A stretch of DNA of 64,000 bases, from the NCBI GenBank assembly GCA_949130485.1, contig OX422187.1, forward strand, positions 5,560,659 to 5,624,658, read 5' to 3'. This DNA comes from Agelas oroides. Lineage: Eukaryota; Porifera; Demospongiae; Agelasida; Agelasidae. Under the pieces are notes generated by a model. That model did no database searches and was not told the origin of the DNA. It saw nothing but the letters and a program-made list of their open reading frames with translations. The position numbers and the translations under genes are program-made. Each line of letters starts with the position of its first letter. The first letter of the stretch is position 1. This document shows, one piece after another, positions 61,484 through 64,000 of this stretch.

Positions 61484-62253
61484 TGTTTGCTTTGTTTTTT
61501 TTTGGGTTTAGGAATGGTAAGAGAGAAGTGACATGGGAGGGTAGGCCGAGGGGAAGATGCATGGTGTGTACAGTATGATAGTAGAAAGAGCTAAGAATTG
61601 TCATAAATTCAAACGCTTTGAAGTGAAATCGTCAATCCAAACATCAAACTTCGGGGGGTTTAGAAGTACAGTCCAAGCAAAGCCTCATAAAAACCAAGTG
61701 AAAAGCAGATGAGTTTAATAAGGCTTTGCATGCAAGCTTATAAATCCTGTGCTCATTTCACGTGGACTACTAATGGGTTCACCGAACAACTCTCCATAGA
61801 CTGTCACCAGAGTATTGAGTCGTAAGACCCCATTACAGAACTGTTTGATGGTGAGTAGCTATAGTCTAAATGGGTTTGAAACGAACGCATAGGGGTCTGT
61901 GGAGCTGAACAACCGCCAGTTCTGTGGCCACCTCTAGTGCAGAAGTTTGGAATGAAGCCATGCACTGTTGACTCGGTGCTACTAGAGTTTGAGTATACCA
62001 AGCTACCAATAAGCTGCCACTTGCTTCGTTGGAGGAATATGAAGACTCAGGCACAACACAAAAGGAGGATGTTAAGAAGACACCAGCCAAAGTGCTACCA
62101 TCAACTCGCAGTAAACATTGTATGTGTACTATATGCATGTAAATGACTATAACAAGCAAATTTGAAATGTGAAAGTTGACAATAAAACTTGAAATTGAAT
62201 AATTATCAGTAGCTAGTGTTCTAAGTCATATGAAGTACTTGATGGTTAAAACA

Positions 62254-62904
62254 CTAGCTGGCATAGTACTGTCTATACCACTTGAGCTTGGCTTTTGCAG
62301 CCTTCAAATTAGTCATACGAGCTGCTGCCCTTTTTTTGTCAGGGTTCCTCCAATAACTATATACTATGGGAGGATATGCGGGAAGCTGCCCTTCCTTTCT
62401 CAGGGTCCTCCCAATAGCGGGTATGGGAGGATACGCGGGAAGCTGCCCTTCCTTTCTCAGGGTCCTCCCAATAACGGGTATGGGAGGATGCCCTGGAAGA
62501 TGCCCTTTTGGTCTCAGGGTCCTTCCAATAACAGGCATGGGAGGACACCCTTTTCGTCTCAGGGTCCTTCCAATAACAGGCATGGGAGGACGCCCTTTTC
62601 GTCTCAGGGTCCTTCCAATAACAGGCATGGGAGGACGCCCTTTTCGTCTCAGGGTCCTTCCAATAACAGGCATGGGAGGACGCCCTATTCGTCTCAGGGT
62701 CCTTCCAATAACAGGCATGGGAGGACGCTCTTTTCGTCTCAGGGTCCTTCCAATAACAGGCATGGGAGGACGCCCGGGAAGATGCCCTGTGTTTCTCCGG
62801 GTCCTTCCAGTAATTATTACGGGACGCTTGCCTTTTTTCAAGTCCCCTTTGTTTCGCAGGTAGTTCTGCTTGTACTTCGCTCGTTTCTTGCGGACATTAT
62901 GCAT
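62254..62904 (-). CDS. 216-codon basic repeat frame in copy 2, doubtful product
   Basis: The ATG at 62904 gives MHNVRKKRAKYKQNYLRNKG, ten minisatellite units and the tail NPDKKRAAARMTNLKAAKAK. Relative to copy 1 there are 4 extra bases before the array and 4 after it. Both ends therefore read in the presumed native frame while the array itself reads in another frame (RPPMPVIGRTLRRKG). The presumed native repeat frame is YWKDPETKRASS. It may be a decayed transposon protein or a newly formed reading frame; expression is unknown. Confidence 0.4.
   Translation of the reverse strand: MHNVRKKRAKYKQNYLRNKGDLKKGKRPVIITGRTRRNTGHLPGRPPMPVIGRTLRRKERPPMPVIGRTLRRIGRPPMPVIGRTLRRKGRPPMPVIGRTLRRKGRPPMPVIGRTLRRKGCPPMPVIGRTLRPKGHLPGHPPIPVIGRTLRKEGQLPAYPPIPAIGRTLRKEGQLPAYPPIVYSYWRNPDKKRAAARMTNLKAAKAKLKWYRQYYAS
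62345..62810. repeat. 45-bp minisatellite, copy 2 (about ten units)
   Basis: The same unit as at 20060-20400 on the opposite strand, with three more units. The middle units are nearly identical, suggesting recent expansion. Confidence 0.85.
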
Positions 62905-63513
62905 ATTGCGTTCGATGTAAAGTGCAGCACAACTACGTCAACTGATCCACGAAATCAGATTTGCAAACTGCAACGCTCAATTCTCCCCTTCTCTACGAAG
63001 TACTGAACCACGTGCTCAGTTGAACCCTGGTGACGTAATTATGAGTAATATTTAATTCGAGCAAAATGGCGTGTAGCAGCTAGCGTAAGTGTGAGATTAC
63101 CTGAGAATCGCCGACAAGTTTGAGTTCTTTCTTTTAGACCGATAAGTGGCAGGTGCAATACCTAGTGATTTATCCTGTTGTTTTGCGTTTGAATCGTTGT
63201 AAAAGCTCCAGCCGTTATCGTGCTATCGCGGTGAGAGGCAGAAGAAGAAGAAGAAGAAGAAGAAGAAAGAAAGTCAGAAGATAGACGATTTGTCCGTTTT
63301 GGCGACTTGCCGGTCTGGTGCTTAGCGATACTTTCCAGCAAACTTAACAGTCTCTTTGCTCATGAAAACACTCGATAATGCCTGATATGGCTCATACAGG
63401 CCTTTGACTAATCTAACGAAGACATTTCGAGCGTGTTATTTGTGCACTTTTAATGTGGCGGCCATTTTTTTTCGGGGTCATCCCTACATATGGCGTACTA
63501 CCGTACGCCATGA

Positions 63514-64000
63514 CAAATATTTTGATGTGTGTAAATACAAGTATATTTTGTGTAAATAAGCGAATTTTTGTTTTCTGTAAACCAAAAAAAAAATTTCTAT
63601 TCGGGCGTATGCAGAAGTTCGGTTATTACTCCGTACACCACCTCCGTGAGCAGCTCTGTCTTTGAAACTGGCTGTGTTCTTAGAGTGAAGACAACACTTT
63701 GAGCAGCCGTTCTTTGTTCTCCGTGTTACCTTTCTTCACCGAGTAACCTGCACCCGTACTTTCAGAACACAGGTGAGTTATAGTTCGGTTGCCGAGGTAT
63801 GTTCCGTTCGCTCGGTTCGCTCTGCAGGGTAGCTAGTCCGACGGTTCTTCGTGTCCACAGCTTTCCGTCACTTGTGATGGCGGTATTTGCTTCGAAAATA
63901 TGCTGGAGTTTACAACAGTGCTAGCCATGATCTAAAAAAGTGAGACACTGAGACCAACGGGATCTACGCGATTTATAAACCCTTGGGCCCCCTAGTAGCG
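63514..64000 (+). other. Possible 5' noncoding exon and promoter, unsupported
   Basis: GC-richer than its surroundings. TTCAGAACACAG followed by GTGAGTTATAG at 63773 is a consensus donor without an upstream coding frame, as expected for a noncoding first exon. No TATA box or product can be named. Confidence 0.25.

Larger units (their letters stand above)
60413..63513. mobile_element. Composite unit, copy 2 (3.1 kb, inverted)
   Basis: Reverse complement of 19371-22303 throughout, with sharp ends: the 1071-bp element terminus at 60413 and the TGGCGTAC/GTACGCCA palindrome at 63491-63510. Divergence from copy 1 is low; the main difference is three extra minisatellite units. The flanking DNA differs on both sides, so this is a separate insertion rather than a segmental duplication of the surroundings. 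Confidence 0.78.

Overview
The window looks like a genome segment of a sponge, probably a haplosclerid demosponge of the Amphimedon type. This is inferred from recognised families: a metazoan neutral ceramidase, a kelch/coiled-coil/kinase fusion, a Pmp-like beta-helix family, a DIRS fragment and a dense population of foldback elements. Genes are intron-rich, the sequence is AT-rich, and there are no operons. I ran no database search; all family calls come from reading motifs.

Four host genes are well supported. (1) A secreted-ectodomain protein with about seven membrane segments, 6966-8817 (+). (2) A small two-exon glycine-zipper protein, 10780-11431 (-). (3) A six-exon gene for a kelch-repeat, coiled-coil, TKL-like protein kinase, 38324-47578 (+). 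(4) The catalytic-serine-containing C-terminal 434 residues of a neutral ceramidase, twelve phase-consistent exons, 48151-59310 (-). Genes 3 and 4 are convergent, with stop codons 570 bp apart. The terminal exon of an unrecognised gene lies at 123-425 (+).

The rest is mostly mobile DNA. 4451-5985: a broken Mutator-like transposase with a SWIM finger. 12654-14469 and 32197-32800: two related elements bounded by TTAA; the first carries a hAT/ZNF862-like coding fragment, the second splits a retroelement exactly at TTAA. 16012-24050: foldback elements with 41-bp periodic arrays. 19371-22303 and 60413-63513: two inverted copies of one composite unit of about 3 kb with a coding 45-bp minisatellite. 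25400-27395: a beta-helix gene with many frameshifts. 31266-34253: a retroelement cut by a 5'-truncated LINE. 37254-38066: retroelement and DIRS fragments.

A recurrent signal is a family of short elements ending TAGCCTCG...CGAGGCTA. Six copies have perfect 9-bp target duplications; sizes run from 46 bp to about 750 bp. The 9-bp duplication fits Mutator-type transposition, so the broken Mutator-like gene in this window may be related to their source. Introns of the ceramidase gene are packed with such elements and with micro- and minisatellites.
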